From positions 17,286 through 81,285 of the forward strand of contig CAJXLT010000014.1 in NCBI GenBank assembly GCA_913056365.1: 64,000 nt of DNA, in the 5' to 3' direction. This stretch comes from an uncultured Paenibacillaceae bacterium (GTDB lineage: Bacteria > Bacillota > Bacilli > Paenibacillales > K13). Both the position numbers and the translations under genes were made by a program. Positions within the stretch are counted from its first letter, which is position 1; the number at the start of each line of letters is the position of its first letter. Positions 19,741 to 30,145 of this stretch are shown in pieces. The notes below the pieces were generated by a model that was given only the letters and a program-made list of their open reading frames with translations, ran no database searches and had not been told where the DNA came from.

Positions 19741-20416
19741 AGCCGTACTCCCCTCGTTGCTCGTCCCTGACAATCGTGCCGCCTTCAATCGCAACGACCC
19801 GCTTGCGCATACTGTTGACGATATCTCTGTTGTGTGTGGCCATGACGATCGTCGTGCCGCGGAAGTTGATTTCCTCTAACAGTCTCATAATGCCGGCTGA
19901 TGTCTCGGGATCGAGATTACCAGTCGGCTCATCTGCGATAATGACAGAAGGGTTATTCACAATCGCACGCGCAATCGCTGTGCGTTGCTGCTCACCACCG
20001 GATAGCTGTGACGGCAAGCTGTCAGCCTTATGCTTGAGCTTGACGAGATCAAGCACCTCCATCGTCCTCTTCTTAATCTGCTTCTTCGGCGCTTCTATCA
20101 CTTCCATGGCGAACGACACATTCTCATAGACAGTCAGCTGGGGCAACAGGCGAAAATCCTGAAAAATCACACCGATGTTCCGGCGTACGAACGGTATCTT
20201 GCGCTGCTTCAGCTTCCCCAAGTGAAAGCCGTTTACGAAAATTTGGCCCTTGGACGGTTTCTCTTCCCTATAGATTAGCTTCATAAACGTCGATTTGCCT
20301 GCCCCAGAGGGTCCAACTACATAAACAAATTCATTGCGGTCTATCTTGATGCTTACTTCTCTCAAAGCAGGGGTTCCATCAGGATAAGCCTTCCATACAT
20401 CCTGCATTTCGATCAC
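19730..20416 (-). CDS. ftsE: Cell division ATP-binding protein FtsE
   Basis: 228-residue ABC ATPase that drives FtsX. Walker A GPSGAGKST, Q-loop FQDFRLLP, signature LSGGEQQRTAIARA and Walker B VIIADEPTGNLD are all present, followed by the switch His in ATHN. The start is GTG at 20416 (VIEMQDVWKAYP), with ACAGGAGA upstream. This gives the normal family length; an upstream in-frame ATG would add 32 atypical residues. A perfect TATAAT (20511-20516, minus strand) lies about 95 bp upstream but lacks a clear -35. Confidence 0.95.
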   Translation of the reverse strand: MIEMQDVWKAYPDGTPALREVSIKIDRNEFVYVVGPSGAGKSTFMKLIYREEKPSKGQIFVNGFHLGKLKQRKIPFVRRNIGVIFQDFRLLPQLTVYENVSFAMEVIEAPKKQIKKRTMEVLDLVKLKHKADSLPSQLSGGEQQRTAIARAIVNNPSVIIADEPTGNLDPETSAGIMRLLEEINFRGTTIVMATHNRDIVNSMRKRVVAIEGGTIVRDEQRGEYGYEI

Positions 20417-20605
20417 AATATCACGTCTCCTGTATGTGTGTAGCACTAGTCTATTTCGACATGAGGCGAGAATTTCCTTTAAGAAGTTCAGAATATCACC
20501 ATATTCTCTCATTATATCATCTATTAACGCAAATTTCGTCTATCTTTGGTAGGAAATTTGTGGGCAGTCCAAGCATAGAATATAGCATAAAGGAGGTCTT
20601 GTGCG

Positions 20606-22090
20606 GTGGAGCGATGGAATAATACAACAAAACGGAGTAGGAAGATGTACATACTGGGCGGATTTTTGATAGCTGGCATTCTTCTCGTTGCGGCTGTAGG
20701 CTTGTACGGGCTGCAAGCAACGCTGCCGAGCGGTGTTCATACAGCGGCGTGGACGATTGGCGGGATGACGAAGAGTGAGCTGGATGCAAAGTTGCAACAG
20801 CTGGATGCGGTGCTCCGCGAACAACCGATCTCGATGCAATGGGACAACAGCTCACCGATTCCCATAAAAGCAGGCGGCGCCGGTCTCTCGCTTGATGCAA
20901 GTGAGCTGCATGCTGCGCTTGCCCCCGTGCTGACAGGCAATCTGTTCAGCCGGGCTGCAGCCCGTTGGAAGCTGCGTCATCAGTCGGTCAAGCTGAACAT
21001 TGTTGTGCAACGATCAGAGCTAGACGAACTAGTAGAGCGTGAATGGGCAGACGTTCAGAACAGCAAGCCAGTCAATGCACAACGGATCATCACGAATCAC
21101 GATACAGTGACCTATGTAGCAGGACGAACCGTACAGCATGTCGATACGAACGCACTCGAACAGCAGATACATAGCATTGGGATCAAGTTACTGGAAGGTG
21201 CTCTGGAGGATATGCAGCAGATGGGAGCGACACAAGTGAAAGCGCCGATCCGACTATTGCTTCCGATGCAGGACATTGCACCGCCTGTTACAGTCGAGAC
21301 ATTGAAGAAGGAAGGGATCGAGCGGAAGATCGCCCAGTTTACGACTTCATTCGCCCGCAGCGGTGCGGGACGTGTGCATAATATTCAAGCAACAGCCGAT
21401 ACGATGCAGGATATGATTCTGAAGCCCGGTGACATCTTCGATTATGCCGCTGTAGTCGAACGAACGAAGCAACAGAGTGGTTACAAGCAAGCGCCCATCA
21501 TCTTGAACGGCAAGATCGTACCCGGTGTAGGCGGCGGCATCTGCCAAGTATCTACTACACTGTACAATGCAGCGCTGCGCAGCGGACTGGACATTGTCGA
21601 ACGGCGCAATCATTCGCTGCCGATCCGTTATGTGCCGCTCGGACAGGATGCGACCTTCTCCTCCGGTCATATCAACTTTCGCTTTCGGAACAATACCGGC
21701 AAGCACTTGCAAATCCGAACGGCTGTGCAAGGCAAGACGATAACCGTCAAACTGTTCGGCTCTATGCCGCACAATGTGCACTATCATATTCGATCCAAGG
21801 TTGCCCGAACGATCGATCCGCCTGTGAAGATCGTGCGCAATCAACATATGGAGCCGGGCGAAGAGCGTCTTCTTCAGGAAGGGAAGGTCGGTTATGAAGT
21901 CGTGACCGAGCGAATTAAGCTCGTTGACGGCAAGGCCGTTGCTACCGAAACGATCTCAACAGACCGCTATCAGCCGAAGCCGCGGCTAGTAGCTCGCCAT
22001 ACGGGGGCAGCTGGTGATCAGCCCCCTCAGCCAACAGGACCGAAGCGGCAAATTATCGAGGACGGCGTATCCGGTCCTCTCTTCGAATAA
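20606..22090 (+). CDS. VanW family protein with G5-like C-terminal domain
   Basis: 494 residues. Start GTG with AAAGGAGGT upstream. Short basic N-terminus, one TM anchor (about 14-35), a peptidoglycan-binding-like region (about 50-260), a VanW domain (about 290-400; conserved GGGICQVSTTLYNA and RRNHSLP), and a G5-like segment (about 420-465). VanW proteins are envelope proteins of unknown biochemical role, named for a vancomycin-resistance operon; this one has no van genes nearby. Divergent from ftsE and probably independently transcribed. Confidence 0.9.
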   Translation: MERWNNTTKRSRKMYILGGFLIAGILLVAAVGLYGLQATLPSGVHTAAWTIGGMTKSELDAKLQQLDAVLREQPISMQWDNSSPIPIKAGGAGLSLDASELHAALAPVLTGNLFSRAAARWKLRHQSVKLNIVVQRSELDELVEREWADVQNSKPVNAQRIITNHDTVTYVAGRTVQHVDTNALEQQIHSIGIKLLEGALEDMQQMGATQVKAPIRLLLPMQDIAPPVTVETLKKEGIERKIAQFTTSFARSGAGRVHNIQATADTMQDMILKPGDIFDYAAVVERTKQQSGYKQAPIILNGKIVPGVGGGICQVSTTLYNAALRSGLDIVERRNHSLPIRYVPLGQDATFSSGHINFRFRNNTGKHLQIRTAVQGKTITVKLFGSMPHNVHYHIRSKVARTIDPPVKIVRNQHMEPGEERLLQEGKVGYEVVTERIKLVDGKAVATETISTDRYQPKPRLVARHTGAAGDQPPQPTGPKRQIIEDGVSGPLFE

Positions 22091-22180
22091 CGGGAGGGCA
22101 ATGGCCCATTTTGCACAACGGCCCGTCGAGGTCCGGGCGGAAGCCCGCATACACAGTAGCAGGCTGCATACGATGGGAGA

Positions 22181-22726
22181 GTGAATGGACAGCGGGAGGA
22201 GAGAATCATTCGTACACGCACTGGAATGAAAGGAACCTTATCCTTAGTTACTATGGTGCTCATCATCATAGCAAGTGTCAGCCTATGGGCTGGATGCGCA
22301 CAGCAACAACCGTTGGACTTCCCGTCTGCCGACATGTTCGAGGTTCAGCTCCGTCTCGAGCGAGACGTTGCCAGCATCAATCAGCCGCTGAACGTACACA
22401 CGTGGTTGCTCAACAACAGCGAGGACGACTACATCATTCATCATGGAGCACCCTTGATCGCGGTTGAGATTGCATGCAAGGACTGGAGCGACATGCTTCC
22501 GCGGGTAGCGCTGACACTGGATATTACAGAAGAACTGTCATCAGGAGAACGCTACGATCCAGACACGCACAACTTCGTGCGAGGGGATCGGGAAATCGCC
22601 ATCGATACACCAGGTTATTATACGATTACCGGATATGCGGAATTTTACATGATCGATCCGGTCAGCCACAGCATGAAGGAATATAAGATTAGGTCGAGGC
22701 CTGTTTTCGTCGAAATTATCGAATAA
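22181..22726 (+). CDS. Small exported protein, putative lipoprotein
   Basis: 181 residues as drawn. The hydrophobic segment LSLVTMVLIIIASVSLWAG is followed by a Cys (LWAGC), a lipobox with an unusual Trp at -3, so lipidation is plausible but not certain. The mature part is beta-rich, and residues such as NNSEDDYIIHHG loosely recall a BsuPI-type immunoglobulin-like fold; I do not claim it. The start is uncertain: ATG at 22181 has GGGAGAG very close, while the internal ATG at 22226 sits nearer the signal sequence but lacks a ribosome binding site. It follows the VanW gene by 90 bp on the same strand. Confidence 0.7.
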   Translation: MNGQREERIIRTRTGMKGTLSLVTMVLIIIASVSLWAGCAQQQPLDFPSADMFEVQLRLERDVASINQPLNVHTWLLNNSEDDYIIHHGAPLIAVEIACKDWSDMLPRVALTLDITEELSSGERYDPDTHNFVRGDREIAIDTPGYYTITGYAEFYMIDPVSHSMKEYKIRSRPVFVEIIE

Positions 22727-22743
22727 GCTTAGTATTCCGTTCA

Positions 22744-22829
22744 ATGAGTCAATTAGTGATAATTTGTGATCTTAATTGCTGTACGTTCGCTCTATGAGTC
22801 AATTAGTGATAATTTTTAATCTTAATTGC
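22744..22829. repeat. Direct repeat of about 36 bp, two copies at 50 bp period
   Basis: Copies at 22744-22779 and 22794-22829 share ATGAGTCAATTAGTGATAAT and end in ATCTTAATTGC, differing at a few central positions. They lie in the gap between the lipoprotein gene and argH (22727-23014), which holds no gene. Confidence 0.75.
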
Positions 22830-22863
22830 GAGGAAAATCCCGAGGCACGCGATTGGGGTTCGA

Positions 22864-22938
22864 TTAGTGACCACATTTGATCACTAAATTAGAAATCCAA
22901 CGAGAATCTTGAAATTAGTGACCACGTTTGATCACTAA
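22864..22938. repeat. Two palindromic TTAGTGA...TCACTAA elements
   Basis: Arms at 22864-22870/22881-22887 and 22915-22921/22932-22938, 51 bp apart. The centre is nearly the same (CCACATTTGA and CCACGTTTGA). TTAGTGA also appears in the neighbouring direct repeats, so all four copies probably derive from one family. Confidence 0.7.
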
Positions 22939-22959
22939 TTCGACAATTGAGCTAGAACA

Positions 22960-23000
22960 ATAAAAACATGCGCCGCTCTCCATCAGAGAACGCGCATGTT
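22960..23000 (-). terminator. Intrinsic terminator of the arginine operon
   Basis: Minus strand stem AACATGCGC / GCGCATGTT with an inner helix (TTCTCT..AGAG), followed by TTTATTG, 15 bp after the argH stop. Confidence 0.85.
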
Positions 23001-23014
23001 CGTTATGGGTTGTC

Positions 23015-24427
23015 CTATTTCGCCTCTTGCTTGCCTTCCACCCATTCGCGGGATTGGGCCAGCTCAGCCTCCGCACGATCAATCGCCTGCTCCACCTGCT
23101 CGCGAGCTGTGCCGCCGTACACATTGCGCGCATTCACGACGCTCTCCGGCTTCAGCACCTCGTATATATCTTGCTCGAACAGCTTGGAGAATGTCTTGAA
23201 CTCGTCCAGTTGCAAGTCCAATAAGTACTTGTCGTTCTGAATGCAATAGAGCACCGTCTTGCCGATCACTTCATGCGCCTGACGGAACGGCAGTCCCTTG
23301 TTCACGAGATAATCGGCAATGTCCGTCGCATTCGAGAAATCTTGATTGACAGCTTCGCGCATCTGGTCACGATTCACCTGCATCGTCGCAACCATCGGGG
23401 CGAACAGCTGCAATGCGCCCTGCATCGTCTTCACCGTATCGAACATGCCTTCCTTATCCTCTTGCATGTCTTTGTTGTAGGCAAGCGGCAGCGACTTCAA
23501 GGTCGTCAGCAGTCCCATCAGATTGCCATAGACGCGGCCCGTCTTACCGCGAATGAGCTCCGGCACGTCCGGATTCTTCTTCTGCGGCATAATGCTGCTG
23601 CCTGTACAGAACGCATCGTCCAGCTCGACGAAGTTAAATTCTGTGCTCGACCACATGACCAGCTCTTCACTGAAGCGCGACAGATGCATCATAATCATCG
23701 ACGCCGCGGACAGAAACTCAAGGATGAAATCCCGATCGCTAACCGCATCCAGACTGTTCTCATAGACACGGTCGAAGCCTAGTTTCTCCGCTACGAAGTG
23801 GCGGTCAATCGGGAACGTCGTACCGGCGAGCGCACCTGCGCCGAGAGGCAGCACATTGATGCGCTTGAAGCTGTCCTGCAGCCGTTCCGCATCGCGTTGG
23901 AACATCGCTACATAGGCCATCAGATGATGGGCGAACAAGATCGGCTGCGCACGCTGCAAGTGCGTGTACCCTGGCAGAATCGTATCGAGATTATCGCGTG
24001 CTTGACCGAGCAGCGCCTCCTGCAAATTCGTCAGCAGCTGCACGAATTCCACAACCCGGCGGCGCAAATACAGGTGCATATCGGTCGCTACCTGGTCATT
24101 GCGGCTTCGTCCGGTATGCAACCGCCCGCCAGCCGGACCGATCTCCTCGATCAACAGCTTCTCGATATTCATGTGGATATCCTCGTCCGAAATGGCATAA
24201 TCCACTTCACCGCGGCGAATCTTCATCTGCACCTGATGAAGACCTTCCGTAATTTTCTCCACATCTTCAGCTGACAGAATGCCGCACTTGCCCAGCATCG
24301 CCACATGCGCCAGACTGCCTTGAATATCCTCTTCCGCCAGCTCCTTGTCAAAGCCGATCGACGCTGTATATTCCTCTACCAGTTGGTCGGTTTTCTTCGT
24401 AAACCGGCCGCCCCATAATTTGCTCAT
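23015..24427 (-). CDS. argH: Argininosuccinate lyase
   Basis: 470 residues. Splits argininosuccinate into arginine and fumarate, the last step of arginine synthesis. The fumarase/aspartase superfamily signature [12 protein letters not shown] is intact, as are the HTGRSRNDQ segment and [10 protein letters not shown]. The start ATG follows AAGGAGAACACA. Last gene of the operon. The 137 bp gap to argG shows no promoter or terminator I can support. Confidence 0.98.
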   Translation of the reverse strand: MSKLWGGRFTKKTDQLVEEYTASIGFDKELAEEDIQGSLAHVAMLGKCGILSAEDVEKITEGLHQVQMKIRRGEVDYAISDEDIHMNIEKLLIEEIGPAGGRLHTGRSRNDQVATDMHLYLRRRVVEFVQLLTNLQEALLGQARDNLDTILPGYTHLQRAQPILFAHHLMAYVAMFQRDAERLQDSFKRINVLPLGAGALAGTTFPIDRHFVAEKLGFDRVYENSLDAVSDRDFILEFLSAASMIMMHLSRFSEELVMWSSTEFNFVELDDAFCTGSSIMPQKKNPDVPELIRGKTGRVYGNLMGLLTTLKSLPLAYNKDMQEDKEGMFDTVKTMQGALQLFAPMVATMQVNRDQMREAVNQDFSNATDIADYLVNKGLPFRQAHEVIGKTVLYCIQNDKYLLDLQLDEFKTFSKLFEQDIYEVLKPESVVNARNVYGGTAREQVEQAIDRAEAELAQSREWVEGKQEAK

Positions 24428-24564
24428 TGTGTTCTCCTTCCTTACTCACACAGATCGCCGGAGCAGCAGCCGGCAGCTCTACGGACCAAGCTCCCTCTAT
24501 CGCGAAGGTGCGGCCCGTACGCTACCGATGCTTCCGGCGTTGATCGTTCATGCTGTCGTTCTCG

Positions 24565-25800
<1,236 letters not shown>

Positions 25801-25826
25801 TGCTATTCCCTCCTCAACCTAATTGC

Positions 25827-26783
25827 TTACATAGTCGCTGCCATAATCGCCTTCTGCGCATGCAGACGATTCTCGGCCTGATCGAACACGATCGAGTGAC
25901 CGCCGTCGATAACCTCCTGTGATACCTCTTCGCCGCGATGTGCAGGCAAACAATGCAAGAAGCGATAGTCCGACTTCGCGTATTGCACAAGCTCCGCATT
26001 CACCTCATAATCCTTGAACGCCTTCAGCCGTAGCTCCTGCTCTTCCTCCATACCCATGCTTGCCCATACATCCGTATAGATAAAATCCGCCTCACTTACC
26101 GCTTCCTTCGGATCGCGCAGCACTTCGATCTTAGCTCCAGTCTGTTCGGCAATCTCCTGCGACATCTCAAGCACTTCCGTATCCGGCTCATAGCCTTCCG
26201 GTGTCGCAACAGCAATGTGTATGCCAAGCTTGGCTGCTCCCATCATCAGCGAATGCACCATATTGTTGCCGTCTCCTACGTAAGCGAGCTTCACACCTTC
26301 CAGCGTGCCCTTCTCCTCGAGAATCGTCTGGTAGTCAGCCATCGCTTGACACGGGTGGGACAAATCTGTCAATCCGTTAATGACCGGAACCGTTGCACCG
26401 CGCGCCAGCTCTACAACATTCTTGTGAGCGAAGGTGCGGATCATGATGCCATCCAAGTAGCGCGACATCACCTGCCCCGTATCCCATACCGTCTCGCCGC
26501 GCCCCAATTGCAGATCGTTGCGGCTCAGGAACAACGCATGTCCGCCTAGCTGATACATACCGACCTCGAAGGATACACGAGTGCGTGTCGAATTCTTCTC
26601 AAAAATCATGCCGAGTGTCTTGCCTCTCAGCGGCTGATACAGCTCCCCTGCCTTGTGTCTGCGCTTCAGATCTATGCCCAATTCGAGCAAATAACGCACT
26701 TCAGCGGGTGTATAGTCCACGAGCGCCAAGAAATCGCGCCCCTTCAACCCCGTAACAAGTTCTTCCTTCACTGCATGATTCAT
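25827..26783 (-). CDS. argF: Ornithine carbamoyltransferase
   Basis: 318 residues. Forms citrulline from ornithine and carbamoyl phosphate. Carbamoyl-phosphate motif STRTR, HPCQ motif and C-terminal HCLPAHRGEEV are visible. The last distinguishes ornithine from aspartate transcarbamoylases. The start ATG follows GGAGAGGGG, which lies within the argD stop region, so the two genes are tightly coupled. Confidence 0.97.
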   Translation of the reverse strand: MNHAVKEELVTGLKGRDFLALVDYTPAEVRYLLELGIDLKRRHKAGELYQPLRGKTLGMIFEKNSTRTRVSFEVGMYQLGGHALFLSRNDLQLGRGETVWDTGQVMSRYLDGIMIRTFAHKNVVELARGATVPVINGLTDLSHPCQAMADYQTILEEKGTLEGVKLAYVGDGNNMVHSLMMGAAKLGIHIAVATPEGYEPDTEVLEMSQEIAEQTGAKIEVLRDPKEAVSEADFIYTDVWASMGMEEEQELRLKAFKDYEVNAELVQYAKSDYRFLHCLPAHRGEEVSQEVIDGGHSIVFDQAENRLHAQKAIMAATM

Positions 26784-26784
26784 C

Positions 26785-27975
26785 TTATATCCCCTCTCCT
26801 ACCGCCTGTTTGGCCAATATCGACGTCAGCACCGCAAGCCCGCGTTCCATCTCATCCTCTGCAAGCAATAGATTCGGAAGCAGCCGCAGCACATTCGGCC
26901 CTGCCAATACGACCAACAAGCCTTGTTCACGAGCTTGTGTGACAAGTTCAGCGACAGGCTCAACACATGCGATGCCGATCAACAAGCCCAAGCCCCTAAC
27001 TTCCTCAACGAACGGATTGTCCTTAAGCGCTGTCTGCAGCCGTTCCGTGATCGTGCCGCCCATCGTCAGCGCACGCTGCGGCAGCTCCTCCTTCTGCATC
27101 GTATGCAGCACAGCATGGGCTACAGACGCTGCAAGCGGATTGCCGCCGAACGTCGAACCGTGGCTGCCCGGAGCGAACGCTTCACTCAACTTCTCCTTCG
27201 CGAGAACAGCGCCGATCGGGAAGCCGTTGCCGAGTCCCTTCGCCAAGGTGAAGATATCCGGCTCTATGCCGTAATGCTCATAGGAGAACAGCTTGCCCGT
27301 GCGTCCCATCCCTGTCTGAATTTCATCCAGAATGAGCAAGATCCCTTGTTCCTCGCACAGCGCTGCAAGCTCCTTCATAAATACAGGATCAGCTACATGC
27401 ACGCCGCCCTCTGCCTGCACCGTCTCCAGCATGACCGCGGCCGTGCGGTCGTTGATAACCTGCTTCACAGAATCTATATCATTGAAATCCGCATAGACGA
27501 ATCCTTCAGGAAGAGGAGCGAAGCCTTCCTTCACCTTGTCTTGGCCAGTCGCTGTCAGCGTGGCCAGCGTACGTCCGTGGAACGACTGATGGAAGGTAAT
27601 AATTTCGTAGCGCTGCTCGCGTCTCACCTGCTGATGATAGCGGCGTGCCAGCTTGATCGCCGCTTCATTCGCTTCTGCACCGCTGTTGCAGAAGAATACC
27701 CGATCTGCACAACTCGCAGCCGTCAACTGCTCGGCCAGCTGCTCCTGAGCAGGAATATGATACAGATTCGACACATGCCACAGCCTGTTGGCCTGCTCCA
27801 GAAGAGCGTTCTTCACAGCCGGGTGCGCATGACCGAGGTTCGTAACCGCAAGACCGCTGAAGAAGTCCAAATATTCATTGCCCTGATCGTCCCAGAGCTT
27901 GCTCCCCTCACCCTTGACGAGCGCCATAGGAAACCGTGCGTATGTGGGAAACAGCGCCGCGTTATTCTCGTGCAT
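26785..27975 (-). CDS. argD: Acetylornithine aminotransferase
   Basis: 396 residues. PLP-dependent class III transaminase converting N-acetylglutamate semialdehyde to N-acetylornithine. The PLP lysine lies in TLAKGLGNGFPIG, with NSGAEANEAAIKLAR and LDEIQTGMGRTG around the cofactor site. Position inside an arg operon supports argD over other class III aminotransferases. Confidence 0.96.
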   Translation of the reverse strand: MHENNAALFPTYARFPMALVKGEGSKLWDDQGNEYLDFFSGLAVTNLGHAHPAVKNALLEQANRLWHVSNLYHIPAQEQLAEQLTAASCADRVFFCNSGAEANEAAIKLARRYHQQVRREQRYEIITFHQSFHGRTLATLTATGQDKVKEGFAPLPEGFVYADFNDIDSVKQVINDRTAAVMLETVQAEGGVHVADPVFMKELAALCEEQGILLILDEIQTGMGRTGKLFSYEHYGIEPDIFTLAKGLGNGFPIGAVLAKEKLSEAFAPGSHGSTFGGNPLAASVAHAVLHTMQKEELPQRALTMGGTITERLQTALKDNPFVEEVRGLGLLIGIACVEPVAELVTQAREQGLLVVLAGPNVLRLLPNLLLAEDEMERGLAVLTSILAKQAVGEGI

Positions 27976-28022
27976 CCTTATACTCCCCTTCCTCTATACA
28001 CCACTGACGTGGCGGATTTCAT

Positions 28023-28814
28023 CTAATCCTGCACAATACGTGTGCCTACTTCTACTCCGTCCAGTACTTGCCGCAAGATGCCGGGCAGCTTGCCGTCAGC
28101 AATAACAACCTCATGGACCTGTCCGTGCAAGCACTTCATCGCAGCACGCACCTTCGGGATCATGCCGCCGTAAATTTCACCAGATTCGATCATCGCTTCA
28201 ATCTCCTGACGGGTGACAGCAGGCAGCACTTGCTTGTCGCCATTCGCCGCCGTTCGCATAATGCCAGGAACATCCGTAACAACAATCATTCGTGCTGCAC
28301 CGATATGAGAAGCGACAGCTCCTGCCGCTGTATCTGCATTGATGTTGTAGCGCTGTCCAGCTTGATCTATGCCGATCGGCGCAATAACTGGTATATAGCC
28401 CAGATTCACAATACCTTGCACAAGGGATGCCTGCACATCCACAACCTCGCCTACAAACCCGATTTCATCAGCATTCGCGACAGGCTCTGCCACAATGAGA
28501 CGACCGTCAACACCGCTCAACCCAAGCGCTGCTGCACCCGTTGCCTGGATGCGTCGGACAATCTCCTTGTTGATCTTGCCAGCCAGCACCATCTCGACGA
28601 CATCAAGCACCGCCTCGCTAGTTTTGCGCAAGCCGCCTACGAATTCAGTCGGTATGTCCAGCTTCGCCAGCGTATCCGAGATCGCAGGGCCTCCGCCATG
28701 GACGATAATCGGGATCGTACCGTCGGATTGCAGGCTCTTCAGTTCCTCGAAGAAGCCTACGGGAAGCTCTGCCAGCGTACTGCCGCCGCACTTCATCACA
28801 AAACAGTCGTTCAT
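28023..28814 (-). CDS. argB: Acetylglutamate kinase
   Basis: 263 residues. Phosphorylates N-acetylglutamate, usually the feedback-regulated step when argJ recycles acetyl groups. Amino acid kinase fold with N-terminal MKCGGS, substrate loop HGGGP and nucleotide-side VTDVPGI. It lacks the N-terminal helix seen in arginine-inhibited hexameric forms, so arginine sensitivity is doubtful (inference). Start ATG after AGGGGGAGAG. Confidence 0.97.
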   Translation of the reverse strand: MNDCFVMKCGGSTLAELPVGFFEELKSLQSDGTIPIIVHGGGPAISDTLAKLDIPTEFVGGLRKTSEAVLDVVEMVLAGKINKEIVRRIQATGAAALGLSGVDGRLIVAEPVANADEIGFVGEVVDVQASLVQGIVNLGYIPVIAPIGIDQAGQRYNINADTAAGAVASHIGAARMIVVTDVPGIMRTAANGDKQVLPAVTRQEIEAMIESGEIYGGMIPKVRAAMKCLHGQVHEVVIADGKLPGILRQVLDGVEVGTRIVQD

Positions 28815-28830
28815 CCGCTCTCCCCCTTAT

Positions 28831-30063
28831 TTACGTCCGATAAGCTGCATTGATTCGCACATATTCATACGTTAGATCGCAGCCCCAGCCCGTTGCAGCA
28901 CCGTCGCCCATGTGCAAGCCCACATGGATCTGGATCGTGTCTGATTTCAAGTATTCTTCCGCCTGCTCCTCGTCGAAGCGTACCGGCCTTGACTGCTCCA
29001 GCGTACGAATGTCCCCGAGCCGTATATCTACCGTGTCCGGATTCACAGGCTGACCTGCACGTCCGACACACGCGATAATGCGTCCCCAATTCGCATCTGC
29101 ACCGAATATTGCCGTCTTCACCAAGCTCGAGCCGATAATCGTCTTGACGATAGCGCGAGCGGCTTCCTGGGATACTGCACCGCTGACGGTCACCTCAATC
29201 AGCTTCGTTGCGCCTTCACCATCACGAGCAATCGCCTTCGCCAAGTGCTGAGCCACATGCAGGAAGGCAGCCGCATAATCTGACCATTGCGGATGCTGCG
29301 CGTTCAACGGCTTGTGCTCCGCCATCCCGCTCGCCATAGCTACAACCATATCATTCGTGCTCGTATCCCCATCCACAGTAATCATATTAAATGAAGCATC
29401 CGTCGCCTGACCGAGCAGCTGCTGCAGCTCTGACGCGCCGATATGCGCATCGGTCGTCATGAAGCCGAGCATCGTTGCCATATTCGGATGGATCATACCC
29501 GAGCCCTTAGCAGCACCAGCAATATGCACAGGTACGCCGTCAATGTCCACGCGGACGCATATCGTCTTCTCTACCAAGTCAGTCGTGAGTATTGCTTCAT
29601 TGAATGACGCTCCGCCTTCATCCGATACCGCTTCCGGCAGCTTCTCAATGCCGCTCAGCAGATTATCCATCGGCAGCAGCTCGCCGATAACCCCTGTAGA
29701 GGTCACACCTACATAATGCTCCGGCAGTCCCCAAGCCTTCGCCGCCGCTGCCCGCATGCTGCGCGCATCGTCCTCGCCCTGCTGACCCGTACAAGCATTG
29801 GCATTGCCCGAATTGGCAATCATCGCTTGCAGCTTACCGCCAGCAGCCAGACTCTCCTTCGTAATCATCAACGGCGCCGCTTGGAATACATTCGTCGTGA
29901 ACACCGCAGCAGCTTCTGCCGGCACCTCGCATACTATCGCACCGAGATCATTGCGCGTAATCTTCTTAATGCCGCAATGCAATCCCCCTGCGCGAAATCC
30001 CCTCGGCGTTGTGACAGAGCCGCCCTCTACGATATGAACATGTTTGTGATCTTCGATTTCCAT
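28831..30063 (-). CDS. argJ: Bifunctional ornithine acetyltransferase / N-acetylglutamate synthase
   Basis: 410 residues from the ATG at 30063 (MEIEDHKHVHIVEGG). An upstream in-frame GTG at 30117 would give an atypical 18-residue extension without a spaced ribosome binding site. The precursor self-cleaves before the Thr in HPNMATMLGF, and that Thr becomes the nucleophile. Transfers the acetyl group from acetylornithine to glutamate. Synthase activity with acetyl-CoA cannot be judged from sequence; no separate argA is in the operon, which favours either bifunctionality or a distant gene. Confidence 0.96.
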   Translation of the reverse strand: MEIEDHKHVHIVEGGSVTTPRGFRAGGLHCGIKKITRNDLGAIVCEVPAEAAAVFTTNVFQAAPLMITKESLAAGGKLQAMIANSGNANACTGQQGEDDARSMRAAAAKAWGLPEHYVGVTSTGVIGELLPMDNLLSGIEKLPEAVSDEGGASFNEAILTTDLVEKTICVRVDIDGVPVHIAGAAKGSGMIHPNMATMLGFMTTDAHIGASELQQLLGQATDASFNMITVDGDTSTNDMVVAMASGMAEHKPLNAQHPQWSDYAAAFLHVAQHLAKAIARDGEGATKLIEVTVSGAVSQEAARAIVKTIIGSSLVKTAIFGADANWGRIIACVGRAGQPVNPDTVDIRLGDIRTLEQSRPVRFDEEQAEEYLKSDTIQIHVGLHMGDGAATGWGCDLTYEYVRINAAYRT

Positions 30064-30145
30064 CCTCGTCGTCCCTGCTTTCTCTATACATTCATCAGGA
30101 CTCAGGCAGCCCTGCACTCTCCGCTTTTATGCTGCAATCCGTTAT

